From Sphingomonas sp. DG1-23 (GTDB lineage: Bacteria > Pseudomonadota > Alphaproteobacteria > Sphingomonadales > Sphingomonadaceae): a stretch of DNA of 64,000 bases. Positions 54,087-62,257 of the stretch are shown piece after piece. The notes beneath the pieces are model-generated. The model was given only the letters and a program-made list of their open reading frames with translations, did no database searches and was not told the DNA's origin. The stretch lies in the NCBI RefSeq assembly GCF_030730875.1, contig NZ_JAVAMA010000006.1, positions 1-64,000 of the forward strand, given 5' to 3'. A program made the position numbers and the translations under genes. Position 1 is the stretch's first letter, and each line of letters begins with the position of its first letter.

Positions 54087-55616
54087 ATGTCCGTATTCCG
54101 CGAGCATAGGATGAACGACACGAAGCGGGTGCGCTCGGTCGTCATTCTCGGCGGGGGAACCGCGGGGTGGATGACCGCCGCGGCGCTGGCACGCCAGTTC
54201 GGCGGTGCACTCGACATCAAGTTGCTCGAGTCCGAGGAGATTGGGGCGGTCGGTGTCGGCGAAGCGACGATCCCGACGATTCACTGGTTCAACGAGCTGA
54301 TCGGGCTCGACGAGAGCGCTTTCCTCCGCGAGACCAAAGCCAGCTTCAAGCTGGGCATCGAATTCGTCGATTGGGTGCGGCCGGGTCATCGCTATTTCCA
54401 TCCGTTCGGCGAATTCGGGGTGCGTCTCGGCGGCGTCGCGTTCCATCACCGCTGGATCAAGGCGCAGGCCGAGGGGCTCGATTTGCCGCTTCCGGCTTTC
54501 TCGCTGGCGGAGCAACTCGCCGCACAGGGCCGCTTCGCCAAACCGGCTGGGGATGCCCGTTCGATCCTTTCGACGCTCGGTTATGCCTATCATTTCGATG
54601 CGAGCCTCTATGGCAGGCATCTGCGCGGCATCGCCGAGGCGAACGGCGTGACGCGGGTCGAAGGCCTGCTGGAGGATGTCGAACGCGATCCCCGGAACGG
54701 GATGGTCACGGCGCTCACCACCCGGCGCGGCGAACGGCTGGAAGGCGAGCTGTTCATCGACTGCTCGGGATTCCGGGCGTTGCTGATCGATGGGGTGATG
54801 CAGAGCGGGTTCGAGGATTGGTCGCATTGGCTGCCCTGCGACCGTGCCGTGGCGGTGCCCTGCGAACGGCTGGAGGATACCACGCCGTTCACGCGTTCGA
54901 CCGCGCGGGCGGCAGGCTGGCAATGGCGTATTCCGCTCCAGCACCGGATCGGCAACGGGCATGTCTTCTCCAGCCGCTTCATGAGCGAGGACGAGGCGAC
55001 GGCGACTTTGCTGGCCAATCTGGACGGCGCGGCGCTGGCCGAGCCGCGGACCCTGCGCTTCACCGCGGGCACGCGGCGCCGGGCGTGGATCGGCAATGTC
55101 GTGGCGCTGGGGCTTTCCTCGGGCTTCCTCGAGCCGCTCGAATCGACCTCGATCCACCTGATCCAGAGCGGCATCGCCAAGCTGCTGACATTGTTCCCCG
55201 ACCGCGACATGGATCCGATGCTGGCCGATCGCTACAACGCGCTGCTGAATGCCGACATGGACACTATCAAGGACTTTCTGATCCTCCATTATCACGCCAA
55301 TCCGGGGCGGACCGAGCCGTTCTGGGTCGAGCGGCGCGAGATGCCGCTGCCCGAGAGCCTGGTGGCGCGCGAGGCGCAATATCGCCGCTCGGGCCGGCTG
55401 ATGCTGGGCAATGAGGAGCTGTTCCGCGAGGCGAGCTGGCTGGCGGTGCTCAACGGCCAGGGAATCCTTGCCGAGGACTATAACCCGCTTGCCGACGTGC
55501 TCGACAGCGCGACCAACCTCGCGCAACTCCGCCAAATTGCCGAGGTGATCCGCCGCGCCGCTCCGACGCTGCCGATGCACGACGCTGCGCTCGCGGAGGC
55601 GATGGAGCAGGGGTGA
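54087..55616 (+). CDS. Flavin-dependent tryptophan halogenase-family protein
   Basis: 509 residues. Flavin-binding GGGTAGWM at 22-29, the halogenase motif WQWRIP (W-x-W-x-I-P) at 278-283, the catalytic Lys84 in ETKASFKLG and the paired Glu352 in LEPLESTSIHL are all present. The essential set for halogenation through a hypohalous-acid tunnel is therefore intact. In sphingomonads such genes often accompany TonB receptors, and their substrates are mostly unknown; carbohydrate or aryl-glycoside uptake loci are typical. ATG 54087 has AAAGGCG upstream; ATG 54111 is an alternative. The stop overlaps the GTG of the DUF6445 gene. Confidence 0.88.
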   Translation: MSVFREHRMNDTKRVRSVVILGGGTAGWMTAAALARQFGGALDIKLLESEEIGAVGVGEATIPTIHWFNELIGLDESAFLRETKASFKLGIEFVDWVRPGHRYFHPFGEFGVRLGGVAFHHRWIKAQAEGLDLPLPAFSLAEQLAAQGRFAKPAGDARSILSTLGYAYHFDASLYGRHLRGIAEANGVTRVEGLLEDVERDPRNGMVTALTTRRGERLEGELFIDCSGFRALLIDGVMQSGFEDWSHWLPCDRAVAVPCERLEDTTPFTRSTARAAGWQWRIPLQHRIGNGHVFSSRFMSEDEATATLLANLDGAALAEPRTLRFTAGTRRRAWIGNVVALGLSSGFLEPLESTSIHLIQSGIAKLLTLFPDRDMDPMLADRYNALLNADMDTIKDFLILHYHANPGRTEPFWVERREMPLPESLVAREAQYRRSGRLMLGNEELFREASWLAVLNGQGILAEDYNPLADVLDSATNLAQLRQIAEVIRRAAPTLPMHDAALAEAMEQG

Positions 55617-56284
55617 ACCGGCCCGACATCGTCGCGCGACGGATCGGTGCCGAACGCCAGCCGATCGCCATCGTCGACGGCTTCCATTCCGATCCCGATG
55701 CGCTGCGGGAGAGCGCGATCGCGGCAGCGTTCGCGCCGGGGCGGCATCATTATCCGGGAATCCGCGCGCCGCTGCCCGGCGACTATTTCGCGCAGGTGCG
55801 CCCGGCGCTGGCACCGGTATTGCGCGCCGTGTTCGGGCTTGGCGCGGGCGTCGAATTGCTCGATGCGAGCTTTTCGATCGTCACGGCGCCGCCGGGCGAC
55901 CTTGCCGTCGAGCAGAGGCTCCCGCATGTCGACGCGGTGCAGCCCGGACGGATCGCATTGGTGCATTATCTCGCGCCCGAAGGCGGCGACGGCACCGCCT
56001 TCTTCCGCCATCGCGCGACAGGGTTCGAGACGATCGATGCGGCGCGCTCGGGCGACTATCTCGCCGCGCTCAACGCCGAGCTACGTGCCAATCCGCCGGC
56101 TGCTGCCTATCCTTTCGGCGACACCGTTTTGTTCGAGCGGATTGCGCATGTCGAGGCGCGGTACAATCGCGCGGTGATCTATCGCAGCGCATTGCTCCAC
56201 AGCGGCGCAATTGCGCCCGACGCAGTGCTCGATAGCGATCCTGCGACCGGGCGGCTGACCGTCACCGCGTTTCTCTCGGCGTAA
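55613..56284 (+). CDS. DUF6445-like protein, possible 2-oxoglutarate/Fe(II)-dioxygenase fold
   Basis: 223 residues starting at a GTG that overlaps the halogenase stop (GTGA). An H-x-D at 105-107 (LPHVDA), a second His196 (LLHSG) and a following Arg (TGRLTVTAF) match the metal- and co-substrate-binding arrangement of 2OG-Fe(II) oxygenases. The segment RIALVHYL...GTAFFRH resembles prolyl-hydroxylase-like proteins. This gene type is frequently paired with tryptophan-halogenase-like genes, so it probably works on the same substrate. Enzymatic activity is inferred, not proven. Confidence 0.65.
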   Translation: MNRPDIVARRIGAERQPIAIVDGFHSDPDALRESAIAAAFAPGRHHYPGIRAPLPGDYFAQVRPALAPVLRAVFGLGAGVELLDASFSIVTAPPGDLAVEQRLPHVDAVQPGRIALVHYLAPEGGDGTAFFRHRATGFETIDAARSGDYLAALNAELRANPPAAAYPFGDTVLFERIAHVEARYNRAVIYRSALLHSGAIAPDAVLDSDPATGRLTVTAFLSA

Positions 56285-56290
56285 TAGCGG

Positions 56291-56316
56291 CATCCCGGCT
56301 TTCGCCGGAATGACGA
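56291..56316. repeat. REP-like palindrome at convergent gene ends
   Basis: CATCCCGGCTTTCGCCGGAATGACG forms a short hairpin between the DUF6445 stop and the convergent glycosidase-like gene stop. It is the same family as 18375-18400 and the element at about 13430. Confidence 0.65.
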
Positions 56317-56326
56317 TGGGCGCGCG

Positions 56327-58408
56327 TCAACGCCGGCGTGGCTTTCCCGGCCCTGCCTTGGGCGGCCGTACCGCGAGATACACCGTGCTCCACAATTGCG
56401 CGGCGTTGGACTCGTCGACATCCGCCTTGCCTGCGCCGAACGCCACCACCTTGTAGCGGCCATTCTCGAAGGCCCAGGACCAGAGCTCCGAACTCTGCGT
56501 GGCGCGCGTCGCCTCGATCGCGCGCCACAGCTTCGTCTGCGCATCCTTCAGCACCGCGCGCGTCGCGGGAGACAGGTCGGTGCGCGCGAGCTGGCGCGCG
56601 AGCCCCGCGGCGAACATTGCCTGCTGCCACGACCACACCACCGCGCCATGATAGGCGGCGGGGGTGAAGCGATCCTGCACCTCCGGAGCAGCGAGCGCGG
56701 GATTGGCGACGAGCAGGCCGATATCGGTCATCAGACCCGCCGGGAACGGCCGCGCCAGCGCGCCGACATAGGTCTGCAGCGCGGCCGGATCGGGATGGCC
56801 GAACAGCAAGGCGAAGCCCTCGTCCGAGTTGAGGATCGGCACCGGCTTGCCGTGATCGTCGAGCGCGATGGCATGATAACGCAGCGGCCGACCGTTGAGC
56901 GCGGCAAGCGCCGGCGCGGCGGGAACGCCGACGCGGGCGGCATATTCGCGGACTTGCGCGGCGGCGCGGGGTGCGGGGGTCTCGACTGCGAACAGATCCG
57001 GCGCCGTTTCGCGCCAGATGGCGGCCATCGCGGCGGCGCGCGCGAGGGCGGCACGGTCGGCCGACGTCAGATAGCGATCGAGCAGCCCGGCGCGCAGCAG
57101 CTTGTCCGCCGCCTCGAGCGCCGCGGGAACAAGCGCGGCGTTGACGTCATAGGGGTAGCGGCCGCGGCCGATGCCTTCCTCGCTGTCGCGCCATTGGCCG
57201 GTCATGTGGCCCTGATGGATTCCGACCAGCCTGTTCCAGCGCGGATCGCGCGCGAAGGGCGTGGCCTGATCGATGACGAAGCGGAGATTGCGCACCAGCA
57301 GCACGCCTGCGGGATCGGCGGCGCCGGGCCGTGCCTCGCTGGCGATTCTCGACGCCAGGAAGGCGCGCGCTGCGGCCGGGGTGGCGTGGCCGAGCAGATA
57401 CTCGGCTGCGACGGGGCCGAGCATATAATCGTCGTCGATCATGCCGTAATCGAGCGTCGCCGCGGCGCCGCCCGGCTGGCTGTGTCGGGCGTGATCGATC
57501 AGCGCGAATTCGGCGAGTCCCTCTTCATGCGCGACTTCGCCGCCGGGGTTGAGCCGGGCGAGCACCGAGCCGAGCCCCGCCTCGACCGCCGCACCCTTGA
57601 GCGCCGGCATCAGCAGGCGGACCGACATCAAGGTGTCGCGGCCAAAATAGGTGTCGAACCGCCACGAGCCGGCGAGGAACTTCTCACGATAGCTGAGGAA
57701 GGCGAGGGCGTCGCGCGCGGCGGGATCGGCGGCGGCGTGGGCGTTGAGCAATTCGGCCTTGCTGAGGCCGGTGAGCGGGGTGTCGCCCGTCGCGGCGACT
57801 ATGCGCAAGCGGACGCGGCCGTCGGCGCCGGCGAGGATCGCGCCGTTTGCGATCCGGCCGCCGAGCACCTCAAGCTCGAGCCGATAGCCTGGTGCGCCGT
57901 CGACACGATCGCGCGCGTAGAGGATGCGATTGCCTTCGATGCGGGCGGGAGTGGCGAGCTCGGGCGGAAAGCCGCGGATCGCCTGATAGTCGCGTAGGAA
58001 GCGGACGTTGGAGAGCACTGCCTGGCTGAGCGCGAGGCGCGGCGCATCGATCGTCGCGATCGTCTCGATACCGTGGAGCGGGCGGCCCTTGTCGTCGGTG
58101 AGGGTGCGGGGGCGGGGAGACTGGTCGAGGTGCCACGTCGCGGCGCGGGAGAGCGGCTCGAACCACAGGCCGACGCCGCTATTGCCCGCGGGGAAGGCAA
58201 CGAGGATGCGCGGCTCGCTGCCGTTGCGAAGCAGCAGATGCGCCGCGACCTCGCCGTCGCGGACGAAGGCGTTGAGATTTTGTCCCTCGGTCAGGCTGTA
58301 GGCGAGTTCGGGCGCGTTGCCGCGCTGCTGGGCCACGGCTCCCGAAGCCAGAAGGGCACCTGAGAGCAGCAAACCTGCCGTCACCGCCGCGCGCATCGAA
58401 CCTTGCAT
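56327..58408 (-). CDS. Exported six-hairpin glycosidase-like protein
   Basis: 693 residues with a signal peptide (AAVTAGLLLSGALLASGAVAQ). An N-terminal beta-rich domain is followed by an (alpha/alpha)6-like region: SWRFDTYFGRDTLMSVRLLMPAL, VAHEEGLAEFALID, GHMTGQWRDSEEGIGRGRYPYDVNAALVPAALEA and VWSWQQAMFAAGLARQL. The WRDS and FGRDT segments resemble debranching-enzyme/GH63-like glycosidases, where acidic residues are catalytic. No exact family is recognised. GAGGAG precedes ATG 58408. It follows a TonB receptor but is separated from it by a good terminator. Confidence 0.6.
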   Translation of the reverse strand: MQGSMRAAVTAGLLLSGALLASGAVAQQRGNAPELAYSLTEGQNLNAFVRDGEVAAHLLLRNGSEPRILVAFPAGNSGVGLWFEPLSRAATWHLDQSPRPRTLTDDKGRPLHGIETIATIDAPRLALSQAVLSNVRFLRDYQAIRGFPPELATPARIEGNRILYARDRVDGAPGYRLELEVLGGRIANGAILAGADGRVRLRIVAATGDTPLTGLSKAELLNAHAAADPAARDALAFLSYREKFLAGSWRFDTYFGRDTLMSVRLLMPALKGAAVEAGLGSVLARLNPGGEVAHEEGLAEFALIDHARHSQPGGAAATLDYGMIDDDYMLGPVAAEYLLGHATPAAARAFLASRIASEARPGAADPAGVLLVRNLRFVIDQATPFARDPRWNRLVGIHQGHMTGQWRDSEEGIGRGRYPYDVNAALVPAALEAADKLLRAGLLDRYLTSADRAALARAAAMAAIWRETAPDLFAVETPAPRAAAQVREYAARVGVPAAPALAALNGRPLRYHAIALDDHGKPVPILNSDEGFALLFGHPDPAALQTYVGALARPFPAGLMTDIGLLVANPALAAPEVQDRFTPAAYHGAVVWSWQQAMFAAGLARQLARTDLSPATRAVLKDAQTKLWRAIEATRATQSSELWSWAFENGRYKVVAFGAGKADVDESNAAQLWSTVYLAVRPPKAGPGKPRRR

Positions 58409-58431
58409 TGGCTTCTCCTCTTCCCGATACG

Positions 58432-58464
58432 AAAAGGCGCGGCGAACTTTTCAGTTGCCGCGCC
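58432..58464 (-). terminator. Rho-independent terminator of TonB receptor 58487
   Basis: On the minus strand GGCGCGGC-AACT...AGTT-C-GCCGCGCC forms a long stem followed by TTTT, 22 bases after the receptor stop. It separates the receptor from the downstream glycosidase-like gene. Confidence 0.75.
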
Positions 58465-58486
58465 CCCTTTGCGTCCTTGCGGTCGA

Positions 58487-61012
58487 TCAGAACTTGAACG
58501 TGATCGTGCCGCCATAGGTGACGCCGACGATGCCGCGGGCATAGAAATAGCCATCGGTGATCGCCTGGGTCTGGCCCTGGCGCGGATTGCCTTCGGTCAG
58601 GCCGACCACGTCGAAGATGTTGTCGGCATTTACGCTGACCTGCAGCCGTTCGCTGAGGTTGAACGAGGCGCCGAGGCTGGTCACGCCATAGCTGGGAAGC
58701 GCCACGCCATTGCCCGCATCGGCGTAGATCTTGCCGATATATTTGTAGCGGCCATAGACCTCGCCGAGACCGTTCGGCAGCTTGAAGGTCGGCGTGATCG
58801 TGAACAATTGCGCCGGGGTGCGCTCGGGGCGATTGCCCTCGAAGCCCTCCTGGTTGGCGCCGTTGATCGCGAGATTGACCAGCTTGGGATCCTGGAACAC
58901 GCCCTGGAAGTCGATCGAGAAATAGTCGACCGGACGCACATTGAGGTCGAGCTCGACGCCGTTGGTGCGCAGGTCCGCGTTGATGTTGCTCTGCTGCGTC
59001 GGGTTCACCGGATCGGCGAAATTATAGTTCTGGTTGCGGAAATTGGTGCGGAACACCGTCGCCGATCCCGAGAACAGGCGGCCATGCTGATAGCGGATTC
59101 CGGCCTCGTACAATTCGATCCCGGTGATCGGGTCGACATTGTTCATCTGGAAGCCGTTGGCGTAGCGGGCATAGACCGAGAAGCCCGGCGTGATCAGATA
59201 GTTGGCGCCGAAGGTATAGGCCACCGCCCGCTTCTTCGCGCGGCGCACGGCATAGGTCCCGTCCCAGGTCGAACCGACCGTCGGGAGCACGCCGGCGGTG
59301 CCGGCCGGAACCGGCTGGTTTACCGCCGCCTGGTTGCCGTCCCACGCAGTGGCGCTGTCCTGCTCCCAGCGCACGCCGGCGTCGACGTGCAGGTCGCCGA
59401 TCGAGAATTCGTCGTTCACATAGAGCGAGAGGCTCGAATCCTTGCGGCTGCGGATGCCTGCGCCCCAGTCGCCATAGGAGACGAGGCCGTTGTCCGACAG
59501 CGTGCCGATGACGTTGTTCGCGGCGTCGAGCGCGACGACGTCGTAAATGTCGCTATTGGTGCGGACGTCGTTGACCACGCTCGCGGTGGCCGACTGATCC
59601 TGGCTGCGCCTGGTATTGTAGTACATCACGCCCGCGGTCAGCGAGTTGGTGAAGCTGCCGCTCTCGAAGTTCCAGCGGCCGCCTAGATTCATGCCGAAGT
59701 CATGGGCGTCGATCGCGTCGTGATTGAGCGTCGTCCGCTGGAGGAAGCCGTTGCCGTTGAGCGCGTTGAGCTCTGTGGTCTGGTTGGCGCCGAGCACCTG
59801 GCCGGTGCGCAAATTCTTGATGCCGAACCGTGTCGTCGTCGGGAATGCCGCCCGGCCGAGCGTGAGCAGGTCGTTGATCGGCGAGCTGGCGCCCGGCGTC
59901 AGATAGTTGACCGCGCTGGTGAGACCGGCATTGCCGGTGCCCGAACCCGGGAACAGGCCGTTGAAATCGTAGGAATAATCGAGATAGCGGCCATGGCCGA
60001 ACAGCGTGAACGAATCGCTGACGGGCTTCTCGAAGTCGAGCCGCGCCTGCCAGGTCTTGGCAACCACGCCATCGCGATATTTGAAGTCGCGATAGCCGCT
60101 GGCATGCGCATTGGTCGAGACCGGCACGGCGATATTGGCGAAGGCGTCGCCGCCGACATTGCCGAATTGGGTGTCGAGGCTCGGGACCCCCGTCGGCTTG
60201 CCGTCCTCGAAGCGATAGGGCTGGTCGGCATAATAAGCGTTCTCGACATGGCCGCCCTTGCCCGACAGGCGGACATAGCCGCCATCGTCGAACTTGTATT
60301 CGAGCATGCCCTTGAGGCGCCAGCCCTGATAATCGAACGGGTTCTTGCGCACGCCGGGGCTCGACTGGATATAGCCGCCGACGTTGAAGGCGAGCTTGTC
60401 GGTGATCGGCTGCGAATAATAGAAATCGCCGCGCTTGAGGCCGTAATTATAGCCGGTGAAGCGGACCATGCCCTCGGGTTTGTCGAAGTTCGGCGCCTTG
60501 GAGATGAAGTTGATCGTCGCGCCCGCGCCGTTGACGGTGAGCACGCCCGACGAGCCGCCCTTGACTGCCTCGAGGCGATCGATGGTCAGGTCAGGATCGA
60601 AGAAGAAGTCGGCACCGCCGCCGCCATAGAGGATCGGCAGGCCATCCTCCTGGAGCTGGACGAAGCGCTGGCCGCCGCCCTGAAGCCCGCGGACCGAATA
60701 ATTGTTCGAGATCTGGCCGGCGGTCGCCTCGACGAAGATGCCGGGGACCATTTCGAGCAGATCCGCGGTGGAGCGCGCTGCCTTCTGATCGATCAACTCG
60801 CGATTGGCCAGCGTGATGTCGGCCGAGGCGGTGATCAGCGGGCGATTGGGCGTGGTCTGGCCGGTAACGACGATCTCGTCCTCGGCGGCGACGTCCTGCG
60901 CGGCGGGAGCGGAGGCCTCGGCGGCCGTGGTCTGGGCCTGAGCAGCGAGCGGCAGCAGGGCGGCACTCGCCAAGAGCGCGGCGCGAACGCCCGCGCGAGC
61001 GGAACGCAACAT
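58487..61012 (-). CDS. TonB-dependent outer-membrane receptor
   Basis: 841 residues. Signal peptide (AGVRAALLASAALLPLAAQAQ), TonB-box-like EDEIVVTGQ, plug domain (STADLLEMVPGIFVEATAGQISNNYSVRGLQGGGQRFVQLQEDGLPI, VKGGSSGVLTVNGAGATINFISKAP) and a barrel ending TFKF. The plug resembles FecA/FyuA-like receptors, but the LacI-type operator (61087-61098) and the nearby 3-keto-glycoside genes suggest a carbohydrate. GGAGAGGAG precedes ATG 61012. Confidence 0.9.
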   Translation of the reverse strand: MLRSARAGVRAALLASAALLPLAAQAQTTAAEASAPAAQDVAAEDEIVVTGQTTPNRPLITASADITLANRELIDQKAARSTADLLEMVPGIFVEATAGQISNNYSVRGLQGGGQRFVQLQEDGLPILYGGGGADFFFDPDLTIDRLEAVKGGSSGVLTVNGAGATINFISKAPNFDKPEGMVRFTGYNYGLKRGDFYYSQPITDKLAFNVGGYIQSSPGVRKNPFDYQGWRLKGMLEYKFDDGGYVRLSGKGGHVENAYYADQPYRFEDGKPTGVPSLDTQFGNVGGDAFANIAVPVSTNAHASGYRDFKYRDGVVAKTWQARLDFEKPVSDSFTLFGHGRYLDYSYDFNGLFPGSGTGNAGLTSAVNYLTPGASSPINDLLTLGRAAFPTTTRFGIKNLRTGQVLGANQTTELNALNGNGFLQRTTLNHDAIDAHDFGMNLGGRWNFESGSFTNSLTAGVMYYNTRRSQDQSATASVVNDVRTNSDIYDVVALDAANNVIGTLSDNGLVSYGDWGAGIRSRKDSSLSLYVNDEFSIGDLHVDAGVRWEQDSATAWDGNQAAVNQPVPAGTAGVLPTVGSTWDGTYAVRRAKKRAVAYTFGANYLITPGFSVYARYANGFQMNNVDPITGIELYEAGIRYQHGRLFSGSATVFRTNFRNQNYNFADPVNPTQQSNINADLRTNGVELDLNVRPVDYFSIDFQGVFQDPKLVNLAINGANQEGFEGNRPERTPAQLFTITPTFKLPNGLGEVYGRYKYIGKIYADAGNGVALPSYGVTSLGASFNLSERLQVSVNADNIFDVVGLTEGNPRQGQTQAITDGYFYARGIVGVTYGGTITFKF

Positions 61013-61086
61013 AGATTCTCCTCTCCAACCAGCATCGTCGACGCCACGCGGTCGTGACGCCCGAATTATCGCGAAAGCGGGGTTGT

Positions 61087-61098
61087 GAAAACGTTTTC
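61087..61098. promoter_or_regulatory. LacI-type operator upstream of TonB receptor
   Basis: GAAAACGTTTTC, a perfect 12-bp palindrome with the central CG typical of LacI/GalR operators, lies 74 bases before the receptor start. Confidence 0.55.
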
Positions 61099-61170
61099 TC
61101 GAACATCGGCGAAAAATCGCCACCCGGTGGTGCATGATTGCAACATCCCTCTCAAGGAGGCGGTATCGCG

Positions 61171-61208
61171 ATCGCACCGATCTGAAATGCTTTTCAGATC
61201 GGTGCGAT
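61171..61208. repeat. Perfect 17-bp inverted repeat (hairpin)
   Basis: ATCGCACCGATCTGAAA pairs exactly with TTTCAGATCGGTGCGAT around a 4-base TGCT loop. No T-run follows on either strand. It could be a cruciform/REP-type element or an unusual operator. Confidence 0.8.
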
Positions 61209-61519
61209 TATCCAGGCAAGCTTCTCCGGTTTTTGGTTTCTGGCTAGGACCGTCGAGGCAAGCCGCCGTCAACGACCCGGTTGCGTTCGCTTCCCATGAA
61301 AGTGTGTCCGCTGGCAGGCCGAACATGTCTTTCAGATCCTGTTGCCGCCGATATTTCCGCTTCTGATCATGGCCGCGCAACGCGATGCTGCCCTGACACG
61401 ATCCGCGGCGTTGGGGCGATTTCCGCTTCACCAAAGCACAAATCTGGTGGAACGTGGCGCCGCGACCGCAATGTATGCGATCGCCTGCCCGGAAGCGGGC
61501 GAGCCACGGGAGGGACCTG

Positions 61520-62257
61520 ATGCGTATCTTATCCGGTTTGGGACTTTGCCTGACGGCGGTGGCGGCAGTTCCCGCACTGGCAGGCTTGCAAGCGGCGCCG
61601 AACATGCTCACCGCTCGGGAACGTGCCGAAGGCTGGCAGCTGCTGTTCAACGGCCGCGACCTCAGCGGCTGGCGATCTTTCGACGGGAGCGCGCCTTCGT
61701 CGTCGTGGGAAGTGCGCGACGGAATCCTGATGCTGACCGCGAACAGCGGCGGGATGAGCGGGGCCGACCTCGTCACCGCCGAGAATTACGGCGCATTCGA
61801 GCTGACGCTCGACTGGAAAGTCGAGCGCGGCGGCAATAGCGGGGTCCTCTATCTCGCGCGAAACGCGCCGCAGACCAGGCATATCTACGAGACCGGCCTC
61901 GAGATGCAGATCCTCGACGATGCCGGGCATTCCGACGGCAAGATCCCATCCCATCGTGCCGGGTCGCTCTACGACCTCACCGTGCCGCCGCCGGGCGCGG
62001 CGCATCCCGCCGGTAGCTGGAACCACGCGCGGCTGCGCGTCGAGCCGGGCCGCGTGCGCCAATGGCTCAACGGCAAGCTCACTGCCGACGTTACTTTTGG
62101 CGACGATGCCTGGCGCAAACGGGTGGCGGGGTCGAAGTTCGCAACGATGCCGTTGTTCGGCACCTTTCCCAGCGGAGTGATCGGTCTCCAGGATCATGGC
62201 GATCCGGTGGCATTCCGGAACATCAAGCTCCGCAAGCTCGGCCCCTCCGCGCGATGA
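61520..62257 (+). CDS. Secreted DUF1080 protein (probable 3-keto-glycoside hydrolase)
   Basis: 245 residues with a signal peptide (ILSGLGLCLTAVAAVPALAG). DUF1080 jelly-roll pattern: GWQLLFNGRDLSGWRSFDG, FELTLDWKVERGGNSGVLYLAR, YETGLEMQILDDAGH, HRAGSLYDL and a C-terminal GVIGLQDHGDPVAFRNIKLRKL. Its stop overlaps the GMC oxidoreductase start (ATGATG), so both are co-translated. GMC oxidoreductases of this type make 3-keto sugars, and DUF1080 proteins split 3-keto-glycosides, a coherent pair. GGGAGGG precedes ATG 61520. Confidence 0.85.
   Translation: MRILSGLGLCLTAVAAVPALAGLQAAPNMLTARERAEGWQLLFNGRDLSGWRSFDGSAPSSSWEVRDGILMLTANSGGMSGADLVTAENYGAFELTLDWKVERGGNSGVLYLARNAPQTRHIYETGLEMQILDDAGHSDGKIPSHRAGSLYDLTVPPPGAAHPAGSWNHARLRVEPGRVRQWLNGKLTADVTFGDDAWRKRVAGSKFATMPLFGTFPSGVIGLQDHGDPVAFRNIKLRKLGPSAR

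Larger units (their letters stand above)
61013..61519. promoter_or_regulatory. Divergent regulatory region, TonB receptor / DUF1080 operon
   Basis: 507 bases without a convincing gene. It contains a perfect LacI-type palindrome (61087-61098) on the receptor side and a perfect 17-bp hairpin at 61171-61208. The remaining half (61210-61519) shows no clear element beyond the GGGAGGG ribosome site of the DUF1080 gene. Confidence 0.5.
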
